Shown here: piece by piece, positions 1 to 6,806 of the stretch
Layout of the letters: every line of letters begins with the position of its first letter
Numbering within the stretch: the first letter of the stretch is position 1
Source: CAYWMP01 sp964459445
GTDB lineage: Bacteria; Desulfobacterota; DSM-4660; Desulfatiglandales; HGW-15
Direction of reading: 5' to 3'
Assembly (NCBI GenBank): GCA_964459445.1
Contig: CAYWMP010000227.1
Location: 1-8,352 of the forward strand
DNA: 8,352 nt
Notes under the pieces: generated by a model
What the model was told of the DNA's origin: nothing
The model's input: only the letters and a program-made list of their open reading frames with translations
Databases searched by the model: none
Position numbers and translations under genes: made by a program

Positions 1-1148
1 AGGTCCAGTTTGATCAGTTCCAAGGCATCAAATACGGGCGTAAAGGGATGGGAGGGGTCGATATCATTGATACTACTCACACCGTCGTTCTCCCAGTTGA
101 TGCTGGCAACGAATTCGAGCAACTCAGACACGTGTTTTTGCGTTGAATCAGATACCACGACCTCAGGCTCCGAACCTGAAACTTGATCCGCTTTTGTTTG
201 CTCCTTCTTTTTTTCTTCTTGTATAGTCCTTAGTGCACTATCCAGATCCTTTGTTACGCGAACCTTGAAAGGCAACAAACTGCTGGCCATATATACCGCG
301 GCCCTCAAGAGTCGATTCGCGCCGTATATAACGGACATCTTCGTGGGATGTTGTTTGTGCAATTGCATATGAGCGTCAACATAGAGCTTTCGCGCTTTTT
401 GATGGACACCCTTTACATCCGAGGCGTTGGTCAGAAAATAGTAGGCCTTTTGCGGGGATCCCAAGGAGTCGAGGATCCGTGACATCTTATTAAGAATGTG
501 TTTCACGTGGGATTCTTCTAAATATCCGGACGGGATCGCATGGAAAATATCTTCATCAATAATTTCATATCTGGAACTAAAACCATTCAGATCCAAATGC
601 CAATCATCATGAGCGACAATTGAATAGGACTGAGCTTCGGATGTGCGATCGCTTTTTTCTAGGGCCTCCAAGGCGTTGCTGATGGCTGTCTCATAATTGT
701 CCACTATAGCCATTGGAAATTTGGGCTTGTGGATTTTCATCCCAACATTAATCGCAAGTCTAACTAATAAAGAGGCATTGTATCCGATCCAGCCGATTGT
801 CCGGTCTTCCGTCTCCCGCAGGCCTTTTACCAGTTGATCACGCGCCTTTTTGTTCGTCTTGCCTACGATCCCCGAATAGTCCCTTATCTCAAAAAAGTGT
901 TCATCAGACCCAAGCATGGTTTCAAGAATTTCAGCTCTTTTGCTGCAGAAGTTTTTCATACTATACTGCCCGGCTTTTCCTTGAGATGCGGAGTGAAGGA
1001 TTCTATCGCCGATAAATTTGAACGTGACGGAGTAGCCTTCGCCGAGATCAATATCCGTCCAATCGGGTTTGCTCGTTATAGGCAATCCGGTAGCAGGACA
1101 GATGCCGTCTAAATTTGCATTCTCTTTTCGATTCACTGTAACCTGCAT
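1..1148 (-). CDS. N-terminal part of a probable signalling protein with two tandem STAS-like domains (truncated by window edge)
   Basis: An open frame runs from an ATG at 1148 to the left edge with no stop: 382 complete codons, C-terminus outside the window. Two similar modules can be aligned by eye, about residues 40-163 and 191-312, at an offset of about 150. Matching landmarks are SASQG (53-57) with AIPSG (204-208), KAR (101-103) with KAR (251-253), and GYN (122-124) with GAN (276-278). Each module ends in a helix containing a conserved Ala (A155 and A305). The predicted strand/helix order (two strands, helix, strand, helix, strand, helix, strand, helix) resembles STAS/SpoIIAA folds. A Lys/Glu-rich linker (311-320) and a segment rich in acidic and Ser residues follow. 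No membrane segment is seen, so it is probably cytoplasmic. The missing C-terminus may be a PAS, kinase or cyclase output (inference). The start follows the kinase stop by 36 bases. Its Shine-Dalgarno is weak (GGTGA, too distant), and an in-frame TAA at 1187-1185 rules out a longer start. I do not recognise a named family. Confidence 0.82.
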   Translation of the reverse strand, partial: MQVTVNRKENANLDGICPATGLPITSKPDWTDIDLGEGYSVTFKFIGDRILHSASQGKAGQYSMKNFCSKRAEILETMLGSDEHFFEIRDYSGIVGKTNKKARDQLVKGLRETEDRTIGWIGYNASLLVRLAINVGMKIHKPKFPMAIVDNYETAISNALEALEKSDRTSEAQSYSIVAHDDWHLDLNGFSSRYEIIDEDIFHAIPSGYLEESHVKHILNKMSRILDSLGSPQKAYYFLTNASDVKGVHQKARKLYVDAHMQLHKQHPTKMSVIYGANRLLRAAVYMASSLLPFKVRVTKDLDSALRTIQEEKKKEQTKADQVSGSEPEVVVSDSTQKHVSELLEFVASINWENDGVSSINDIDPSHPFTPVFDALELIKLD

Positions 1149-1184
1149 TGTTGCTATCGGAAGTCTTTCACCATTTTTGTTTTT

Positions 1185-4124
1185 TTATTCAACCGTTTCA
1201 CCATGGCTTTCGTGCATGGGATCTCCCGCAGTTCCTCTTTGTGACACAAGCCACTTGTCCACCATCATCAGGAGATCGTTTCTCCTAACAGGTTTCGAAA
1301 GATAATCATCCATGCCCGCTTCCATACATTTCTCCCTGTAGCCTTTCAATGCATGGGCCGTCATGGCAACGATGGGTATTCGATTGTGGGAAAGATATGC
1401 GTTTTCTATTCCGCTTTCCCATTTGCGGATCTGCTTTGTTGCCTCATACCCATCCATTTCAGGCATCTGCACATCCATGAGGATGAGATCGTAGGGTTTC
1501 GTTTCAAAGGCCGCTACAGCCCTTTTGCCGTTCTCCGCGAGATCTACTTTGTAACCCGCTTTTTTCAGGTGCCGCATGACAACCTTCTGATTGGTTGGAT
1601 AGTCCTCTGCCACCAAAATCCTGGCCCCTTTGCGGGTTTCTTCGGCAATGGAATGCCTCGTTATAAGGATGCGATCGCCGCCGGGGTCTCTCGTAACGGA
1701 AAAAAGAACTCCCCTTATCGCCACTTGGAGATCGGCTTTACGAAGGGGTTTGGTCAAGTAGCCCTCAATTCCTATCTCCGTACATAGTCGACTATCCCCA
1801 TTTTTTCCGGCGGATGTTAGTACAATGATCGGAATCCTCTGAAACCTCTCATCGGCTCTGATTTCCTTGGACAAATCAAATCCGCTCATGTCAGGCATCT
1901 GTATGTCGGTCAAAATGAGATCGAATGAATCATTCGTTGAAATAGAGTCCCTAAGCATGGCCAATGCGTCTTTTCCTCCGGTGGCTTCAACTGGAATACA
2001 TCCCCAAGATCTGAGGTGTTCAGAAAAGATGAAACGGTTATTTTGGACATCATCCACCAAAAGCACTTTCAACCCCTTTAACCCTCTCCCTTCCTGCATC
2101 GGGGTATGTCGCTGTTCCTCGTGTTTCTCCAATACAGCGGTAAACCAGAATGTGCTCCCTTTACCCTCCTGGCTTTTAAGCCCTATTTGACCTCCCATCA
2201 TTTCTGCGAGCTGTTTTGAGATTGTGGTTCCCAGCCCGGTTCCACCATATTTCCGGGTAGTGGATCCGTCTGCCTGGGTAAATCCTTCGAAGATGGCAGC
2301 CTGTTTTTCTTCGGGGATACCTATTCCGGTGTCTTTTACGGAAAAGCGAATTTTTGCGCTGTCATTCAAGTCTTTCTCTATCTCGGCCCTGACAAATATG
2401 CCTCCCGATTCCGTGAATTTCATGGCGTTGCCTATGAGATTCCTGAGAATCTGTCTGAGGCGGCCGGGATCTCCATTTAGTCGTAGCGGGACGTCCGGGG
2501 ATATGAAAATGATCAGTTCTAGACCTTTCTTTTTTGCCTGATGCGCAAAGCTTCTATTTAGGTCCTCAAGCATATATCTAGGACTAAAGGGGAGCCTTTC
2601 GAGTTCGAATTTCCCTGCTTCGATTTTCGAAAAATCGAGGATCTCATTTATGAGGCCTAAGAGAGAATCAGCTTCCTGATTAATTGTATGAAAAATACCT
2701 TTTTGATTTTCGTCCAACTCGGTATCAAAACCCAATTCTGCCATGCCAATGATGCCGTTGAGCGGCGTGCGGATTTCATGGCTCATGTTCGCCAGAAATT
2801 CACTCTTGGCACGGTTTGCTTCTTCAGCAGCATCTTTCTTCAGGCGTTCCTTTGCAGCAGTAGCCTCGATGAGTTCCTGCACCTTCTTTTTCAACTCCGT
2901 CTTCATGAGTACGAAAGATTCTGCCAAGCGGCCAACTTCGTCTTTGAACTTAAAGCGCATATCACTCAGGGCGTAAGCCTCTTCGTCAATATTTGTGAAA
3001 TCCTGCAAAGGGATTTCTTTTGCATATTTCGCTAAGATATTAAGAGGACGAGAGATCCTGGAAACCAGAAAAAAAGCTGCAATAAGGCTTGCTAGAAAAA
3101 TCAGGGCAATAATGAAGCTCTGCCGCGTAATGAGTTCGTTTGCTGGGGCGCGAACCTCCTCAACCGGAACAGCTACTGCGATGTACCAATCCAATGCCTT
3201 GAAATATCTCGTATAGGCTTCCATCAGTCGGTTTTCTCCTATCAAGGACTGAATTAGGCACACAGATACATCTTTTGATTGGGCGGCATGCATGAGGTCA
3301 TCAAGGAGTTGATTGTCTGTCTGGGCGTTTTTCAATTCCGAATAGCTGTCGGCCGAATAATTCCGCGGTGGAATGAGCATCTCCTTTTTCGCGTTGAACA
3401 AAAATGCAGATCCCGACTTGCCGATTTGGATCTTCTTGAGCGTCGCTGCGAGCACCTTGATAATTCTTTTAATATTCTTTTGAGCCTCAGCTTCTATATC
3501 ATCGAAGTCCAACACCGCACATACCGTCCACTGCCAGGGATGGAAGGGTATGAAGTACCCCATCGTCTTGCTTGCAGCTTTTTTGTTTGAGTGCTTCCAG
3601 TAAAATGTCGCGAATCCCCCCATATCACTCAGGGCATCCTCACGCATTGCCTTACCGATGCTTCTGCCCTTGATATCTTCAATAGAAGCGACCGATGCTC
3701 CTTGTATGCTCCTGTTGGGATGAGCGATGATTGTCCCTTTTCGATTGAAAATGAAAAGGGAACCTTTTTTGAACCGGAAAGATCGAAGCCACTCTAATGA
3801 TCTCCTCTTGGCTTCTTCCTCAGACAATGCACCCTCATCTGAAAGTTCGTAGTTATTTTCGAAAATTGACTTGCAGAAGCCGGACATGGTCTTTAGTTGC
3901 CTTGTCGCTCTTACAACCAATTCCATTTTGTCGGCCAGGAGTTTTTTGTACCCACCTTCAATATTGAGCTCAACCAAGCGGAGAATGTTCTTCGTTGAAG
4001 ACTCCTCTGCGCTGAGCATAGCGCGCCCCACGTCCATGTAGGTGAAATACATGAGAGAGCCGGCGGTAATCGCCAAAATAATTGTCACGAAAAAGGTTAT
4101 CTTTGTTTTTAAAGAAGTGAACAC
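1185..4124 (-). CDS. Membrane-bound hybrid sensor histidine kinase: Cache-like sensor, HAMP, HisKA, HATPase, two receiver domains
   Basis: A 979-residue protein that should sense an extracytoplasmic ligand, autophosphorylate, and pass phosphate to its own receivers. It has a transmembrane segment at about 9-29 and a periplasmic region at 30-333. That region looks like two Cache-type modules: the first (about 118-210) has the FHPWQWTVCAV motif of sCache_2 domains, the second covers about 236-325. A second membrane segment lies at about 336-355, HAMP at 353-410, and a coiled coil at 405-440. The H-box is SHEIRTPLNG with phospho-acceptor His449. The ATPase N-box has Asn562 and Asn566, G1 is DTGIGI (598-603), and G2 is GGTGLG (627-632). 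Receiver 1 (685-805) has Asp691/692, Asp740, Thr770 and Lys792. Receiver 2 (835-960) has Glu840/Asp841, Asp884, Thr922 and Lys944, so both look active. There is no Hpt domain, so a separate Hpt or response-regulator partner is expected. The GTG start has AAGGA six bases upstream. The next gene follows 36 bases later, in the same frame. Its ligand cannot be read from the sequence. Confidence 0.96.
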   Translation of the reverse strand: MFTSLKTKITFFVTIILAITAGSLMYFTYMDVGRAMLSAEESSTKNILRLVELNIEGGYKKLLADKMELVVRATRQLKTMSGFCKSIFENNYELSDEGALSEEEAKRRSLEWLRSFRFKKGSLFIFNRKGTIIAHPNRSIQGASVASIEDIKGRSIGKAMREDALSDMGGFATFYWKHSNKKAASKTMGYFIPFHPWQWTVCAVLDFDDIEAEAQKNIKRIIKVLAATLKKIQIGKSGSAFLFNAKKEMLIPPRNYSADSYSELKNAQTDNQLLDDLMHAAQSKDVSVCLIQSLIGENRLMEAYTRYFKALDWYIAVAVPVEEVRAPANELITRQSFIIALIFLASLIAAFFLVSRISRPLNILAKYAKEIPLQDFTNIDEEAYALSDMRFKFKDEVGRLAESFVLMKTELKKKVQELIEATAAKERLKKDAAEEANRAKSEFLANMSHEIRTPLNGIIGMAELGFDTELDENQKGIFHTINQEADSLLGLINEILDFSKIEAGKFELERLPFSPRYMLEDLNRSFAHQAKKKGLELIIFISPDVPLRLNGDPGRLRQILRNLIGNAMKFTESGGIFVRAEIEKDLNDSAKIRFSVKDTGIGIPEEKQAAIFEGFTQADGSTTRKYGGTGLGTTISKQLAEMMGGQIGLKSQEGKGSTFWFTAVLEKHEEQRHTPMQEGRGLKGLKVLLVDDVQNNRFIFSEHLRSWGCIPVEATGGKDALAMLRDSISTNDSFDLILTDIQMPDMSGFDLSKEIRADERFQRIPIIVLTSAGKNGDSRLCTEIGIEGYLTKPLRKADLQVAIRGVLFSVTRDPGGDRILITRHSIAEETRKGARILVAEDYPTNQKVVMRHLKKAGYKVDLAENGKRAVAAFETKPYDLILMDVQMPEMDGYEATKQIRKWESGIENAYLSHNRIPIVAMTAHALKGYREKCMEAGMDDYLSKPVRRNDLLMMVDKWLVSQRGTAGDPMHESHGETVE

Positions 4125-4130
4125 AACAAA

Positions 4131-4135
4131 TCCTT
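4131..4135 (-). promoter_or_regulatory. Shine-Dalgarno supporting the GTG start of the sensor kinase
   Basis: The minus strand reads AAGGA followed by six bases and then GTG at 4124-4122. This decides for the GTG start, because no in-frame ATG lies close by and the first membrane segment begins only about eight residues later. Confidence 0.6.
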
Positions 4136-4524
4136 ACTTTAGGCTCTTTGGCCTTTTATCGGACTTCTTGGAATAAACTCTTTTTTGTATGGATGGCCGC
4201 ATTCAACGGTCGGCCGAGGCTTGTTCAAGTATGTCAGGAAAATCTCATCTTCGATCTATTTCATCACTGAAAAACACAGGTGATTATGTAGTATTATCGG
4301 CAATATTAAGAATAACTTGAGAGTATAAAATGGATAATGGTTCGGCTTTTTTGCAGAGTGGGTCTTGTTGCGATCTTTAATCTAGCGAACAGGGCAGCGT
4401 CTAATTTGAGGAGGCGATTTTTTGTGAGGGAATTTGATCGGGTCTTAGGTTTGAAAACGGCTGAGGACAACAGGTCCTTGAAATGCTTGAGTAGGTATAA
4501 ATCGTTGATATCGAGTTGTTTTAA

Positions 4525-4540
4525 TGCAAAATTAGTGCCT
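4525..4540 (-). promoter_or_regulatory. Candidate sigma-54 (-24/-12) promoter reading towards the sensor kinase
   Basis: The minus strand reads AGGCAC, five bases, TTGCA. The sigma-54 consensus is TGGCAC, five bases, TTGCW, so only the first base differs and the GG-to-GC spacing is exact. Transcription would begin near 4513 and give a leader of about 390 bases before the kinase GTG. The long leader and the absence of a visible activator site keep confidence moderate. It could drive the sensor kinase and the gene after it. Confidence 0.4.
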
Positions 4541-4583
4541 TGGGAGCGTGATTGCATGAGAGTAGGTCATCAAGGCTGTCAAA

Positions 4584-5750
4584 TTATAAAAAAGCGGAAA
4601 TACCGGTAAGGTCCTGTCCCAGAGCGAGGGTGTGAACGCTTTCCGTACCTTCTAACGTGCTAATGGCCTCCAGATCACAGAGGTGTCGAATGACATGATT
4701 GCTTGCCAAAATGCCGCGGGCGCCCATAATGTCCCTGGCCAATCTTGCGATCTTCATGGCCTCGCGAACATTGTTCAATTTAGCCAGGGAAATCTGTGGA
4801 TGCTTAAGCCGATTGTCATCCATGAGTCTTCCCAGGTGGTCATTGAGTAGTTGGGCCTTGGTGATTTCAACGACCATATGCACAAGCTTTTCCTGTACAA
4901 GTTGGTAGGAGGCAATAGGCTTTCGGAAGACTTGTCTCTTGAGGGAAAAAGCCTTTGCTGACTCATAACACGCGATTGCGGATCCCGCCGCGCCGCAAGC
5001 GACCCCATAGCGCGCGAGGTTAAGACATTGAAAAATGGATTTAAGGCCCAACGCCTTGGGCAGGAGGGCCTCTTGCGGTATCCTACAATTCCTAAAGGCA
5101 AGCACGCCTGTCGGCGATGTCCTGTATGAGAACTTGCCTTTGATGGCCGTGATCTCCAGTCCTGGGCTATCCTTTTCCACAAGAAATCCTCTAATCTCAT
5201 TCTCCAGTTTGGCCCAAACCACGGCCAGGTGTGCGATGGGGCTGTTTGTGATCCACATCTTCTTTCCATTTAACACATAGCTGTTCTGCTTCTTTTCCGC
5301 CGTCGTGGTCATCCCTGCCGGATCGGAACCGTAGTCAGGTTCGGATAAGCCGAAACAACCAATGATATCCCCTTGCGCCATTTTGGGGAGCCATTTTTCC
5401 TTTTGTTCTTCGGAGCCAAAGGCATCGATAGGAAACATGACGAGGGAATTCTGAACCGAGAACATGGCCCGCAACCCGCTGTCGCAGCGTCCAAGTTCCT
5501 GGCATATTAGACCGTAGACCCGATGACTTAAGGGATGGCACCCATATCCCTTCACATGAACGCCAAAAAGGCCCAATGCAGCCATCCGTGGAATGAGTTG
5601 CAAAGGAAAGGCGCCATTCTCAAAATGTTCCACAATGATAGGCATGCACTCCTTTTCTACAAAATCCCTTACCTCTGTTTTCTTTCGCTTTTCGTCTTCC
5701 GTCAAAAGAGCTTTGAGATCGTAGTAATCAATATCCTGATTATCTTCCAT
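4584..5750 (-). CDS. Acyl-CoA dehydrogenase of the glutaryl-CoA dehydrogenase type
   Basis: A 388-residue cytoplasmic flavoprotein, full length for the family, expected to oxidise an acyl-CoA at C2-C3 using FAD and pass electrons to electron-transfer flavoprotein. Seen: an N-terminal helical domain, the FAD/substrate motif CFGLSEPDYGSD (132-143), WITN at 166-169, RYG at 247-249, RQVFRKPI (272-279), and the C-terminal LEGTESVH with catalytic base Glu367. Many stretches match mitochondrial glutaryl-CoA dehydrogenase as I recall it, including DSGxR with Arg94 and Ser98, the Arg that binds the distal carboxylate. The residue before the catalytic Glu is Leu366, where decarboxylating enzymes have Tyr, and Gly87 replaces a Glu. 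The non-decarboxylating Desulfococcus enzyme has Val at the Tyr position, so a glutaconyl-CoA-forming activity is plausible. Benzylsuccinyl-CoA or another dicarboxyl-CoA dehydrogenase is the main alternative. AGGAGA, seven bases before the ATG, supports the start. It lies 205 bases after the FMN split-barrel gene on the same strand. Confidence 0.93.
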   Translation of the reverse strand: MEDNQDIDYYDLKALLTEDEKRKKTEVRDFVEKECMPIIVEHFENGAFPLQLIPRMAALGLFGVHVKGYGCHPLSHRVYGLICQELGRCDSGLRAMFSVQNSLVMFPIDAFGSEEQKEKWLPKMAQGDIIGCFGLSEPDYGSDPAGMTTTAEKKQNSYVLNGKKMWITNSPIAHLAVVWAKLENEIRGFLVEKDSPGLEITAIKGKFSYRTSPTGVLAFRNCRIPQEALLPKALGLKSIFQCLNLARYGVACGAAGSAIACYESAKAFSLKRQVFRKPIASYQLVQEKLVHMVVEITKAQLLNDHLGRLMDDNRLKHPQISLAKLNNVREAMKIARLARDIMGARGILASNHVIRHLCDLEAISTLEGTESVHTLALGQDLTGISAFL

Positions 5751-5826
5751 ATTTCTATCTCCTGATCCCTAGGAAAGGTGACATTCAACCGATACTCATG
5801 GCTAAAAGGATTAATTACTGCACTTT

Positions 5827-5853
5827 TTTATAGGGTTTACCGCCTGGTTCCAA
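5827..5853 (-). promoter_or_regulatory. Weak candidate sigma-70 promoter before the acyl-CoA dehydrogenase
   Basis: On the minus strand, TTGGAA (5853-5848) and TATAAA (5832-5827) are separated by 15 bases, about 75 bases ahead of the dehydrogenase ATG. The short spacer makes this marginal. The remainder of the 205-base gap 5751-5955 shows only the dehydrogenase ribosome binding site. Confidence 0.2.
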
Positions 5854-5955
5854 AATCCACGAGAGCATGAATTTGATTGGCGAGAAATCGCACGTACCTC
5901 AATATTATCATCAAATGGCAGGAAGTATAGTTCTTCGGGTAGCGCGAATATGCTG

Positions 5956-6360
5956 CTAGGCCTCTTCGTCCGAATGGGGAGCATGCTTGAAATCGACTAT
6001 ACTGTTGACACGGACGACCATTTGGGCTTCGACCTGAGGAATGTGGTGTGCTGTTTCCATCTCGGGCGTGTATCCATCCAGCATCGAAACGTCGTTGACC
6101 TGTTCGGCCTCGCCGATCAGTTGATAGCCGGTATCGGTTTCAACGTCCCAAATAACAAGGGCGACTCGCGGATTTGCAGCCAGATTGGAGCGGGTACCGG
6201 GGCAAAACCATGCCGAGACCGAAACGCACCCATCCGTGGTTTGTGCAATTTGTCCGGCAGCAGCAAGGTGGGGCAATCCCTTTGCATCCGCCGTGGCTAC
6301 AAAGACATGCCCCAACCGTTTTGACAATTCCAGGGCTTTTTCCAGGGTTTTAGGTTTCAT
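5956..6360 (-). CDS. Pyridoxamine 5'-phosphate oxidase-like FMN-binding split-barrel protein
   Basis: A 134-residue cytoplasmic protein of the PNPOx-like split-barrel fold. Seen: an N-terminal helix; strands around GHVFVATADAKGLPHLAAAG (17-36); a core with WFCPGTRSNLAANPRVALVIWD-like spacing (51-72), typical of the FMN-phosphate region, where R57 and N59 fall in the conserved Lys/Arg-Thr-x-x-Asn-Leu pattern; and GYQLIGEA (78-85) as the next strand. It is much shorter than true pyridoxamine-phosphate oxidase and lacks that enzyme's C-terminal substrate-binding motif. Vitamin B6 synthesis is therefore unlikely; a flavin reductase or a flavin- or heme-binding role is more in keeping with small members. 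The precise substrate cannot be told. The start is well supported by GAGGTGA seven bases upstream. It ends 205 bases before the acyl-CoA dehydrogenase, and its 5' side faces the aminotransferase across a long regulatory region. Confidence 0.9.
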   Translation of the reverse strand: MKPKTLEKALELSKRLGHVFVATADAKGLPHLAAAGQIAQTTDGCVSVSAWFCPGTRSNLAANPRVALVIWDVETDTGYQLIGEAEQVNDVSMLDGYTPEMETAHHIPQVEAQMVVRVNSIVDFKHAPHSDEEA

Positions 6361-6481
6361 GACACATTCACCTCACTTTTCACTTTGCCCTAATACAAAA
6401 ATTTAAAGAATATCTTCGTGGGTCTTAGCATCATCCGCTTTCTAAAATAGATTTGACCAAAAAAATCGAAAAGACTCGTAT

Positions 6482-6526
6482 AACCAAACAATAGGCTTGG
6501 TTTGAAAGGTGTCAAGCAACCTTCAA
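6482..6526. repeat. Two adjacent inverted repeats spanning the candidate promoter boxes
   Basis: AACCAA at 6482-6487 pairs with TTGGTT at 6497-6502 around a nine-base spacer that contains the -10 box. TTGAAAGG at 6502-6509 pairs, with one bulged base, with CCTTCAA at 6520-6526 around a spacer containing the -35 box. Half-site spacing suits a dimeric regulator, but no regulator gene is present in the window to match it to. Confidence 0.4.
6488..6515 (-). promoter_or_regulatory. Candidate sigma-70 promoter for the FMN split-barrel gene
   Basis: The minus strand has a perfect -35 box TTGACA (6515-6510), a 16-base spacer and TATTGT (6493-6488), four of six matches to the -10 consensus. Transcription would begin near 6481, about 120 bases before the start codon. 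Both boxes sit inside inverted repeats, suggesting repressor control. Confidence 0.4.
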
Positions 6527-6567
6527 AAATACGCCCTTAGGTCCTCCAAAATCCACTTTCAACCACG

Positions 6568-6588
6568 GGTTATTGTAACTGTATAACC
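6568..6588. repeat. Inverted repeat overlapping a possible plus-strand -10 box
   Basis: GGTTAT (6568-6573) and ATAACC (6583-6588) form a perfect six-base inverted repeat around a nine-base spacer. TATAAC at 6582-6587 is a five-of-six match to a -10 box reading towards the foldable segment. No good -35 box is seen, so promoter function is uncertain. It could be an operator. Confidence 0.3.
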
Positions 6589-6648
6589 TAATTTTGCACT
6601 ATCCCTGATCACCAGCAAGGGTTCAGATGTTAGGCGCCGCATCGTAGA

Positions 6649-6790
6649 TCCCGCAGTTGTGCGCGGGAGGAGTGACGAATGAGTCGTATGTCGCAATACG
6701 GCGCAGGCCTGTCGAGAGCCTCAAGGTCGAACGAGAGGCGCGACCGAAGACAACGTCACAGATGATGCCTTGATGGTGTGTCAGGGCATT
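6649..6790 (+). ncRNA. Candidate structured RNA: multibranched set of hairpins of unknown class
   Basis: Several stems are readable by eye. TCCCGC (6649-6654) pairs with GCGGGA (6663-6668). GTGACG (6672-6677) pairs at long range with CGTCAC (6754-6759) and encloses three hairpins: CGTAT/ATACG (6685-6700), AGGC/GCCT (6705-6721) and GGTCG/CGACC (6725-6745). Downstream, 6764-6774 pairs with 6780-6790 over 11 continuous pairs including three G-U wobbles, closed by a five-base loop. This density of compatible, nested stems suggests a structured leader or small RNA. GTGCG at 6659-6663 recalls group II intron 5' ends, so a degenerate intron fragment is possible, but no domain V or reverse transcriptase is seen. 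It matches no riboswitch class I can recall. The strand is inferred from the G-U pairs and the downstream gene. Confidence 0.35.
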
Positions 6791-6806
6791 CTGAATCTCA
6801 TGGCAA

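Larger units (their letters stand above)
4125..4583. other. 459-base intergenic gap between acyl-CoA dehydrogenase and sensor kinase
   Basis: No convincing gene is present. Two overlapping open frames (4306-4557 minus, 83 codons; 4337-4609 plus, 90 codons) lack ribosome binding sites and recognisable motifs. The gap holds a sigma-54 promoter match on the minus strand (4525-4540) and a small GC-rich hairpin, GGCCG at 4195-4199 pairing with CGGCC at 4211-4215, in the likely kinase leader. I see no T-tract terminator for the dehydrogenase. The length suggests that the sensor genes are transcribed separately from the dehydrogenase (inference). Confidence 0.6.

Noticed and set aside
797..1112. Plus-strand frames of 72 and 92 codons
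   Set aside because: They are antisense shadows of the continuous minus-strand coding frame that runs from 1148 to the left edge.
4195..4215. GGCCG/CGGCC hairpin as a terminator for the acyl-CoA dehydrogenase
   Set aside because: It lies nearly 370 bases past the stop, has only five pairs, and on the minus strand is followed by an A-run rather than a T-run.
4306..4557. 83-codon basic open frame on the minus strand in the gap before the sensor kinase
   Set aside because: No ribosome binding site, no recognisable motif, and it overlaps both the sigma-54 match and another frame on the opposite strand. Probably chance.
4337..4609. 90-codon plus-strand frame overlapping the end of the acyl-CoA dehydrogenase
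   Set aside because: No Shine-Dalgarno, antisense to the 3' end of a clear gene, and the protein is Arg-rich with no familiar features.
5956..6360. Assignment of the FMN protein as PdxH
   Set aside because: At 134 residues it lacks the C-terminal region of true pyridoxamine-phosphate oxidase. Only the split-barrel fold is supported.
6672..6773. GTG-started plus-strand frame of 33 codons through the structured block
   Set aside because: Its GGAGG is only one base from the GTG, too close for translation, and the strong nested pairing argues for RNA structure rather than coding.
6659..6790. Firm call of a group II intron
   Set aside because: Only the GTGCG start and a branched fold support it. 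No domain V hairpin, 3' end or reverse transcriptase is present, so it is kept as a hypothesis only.
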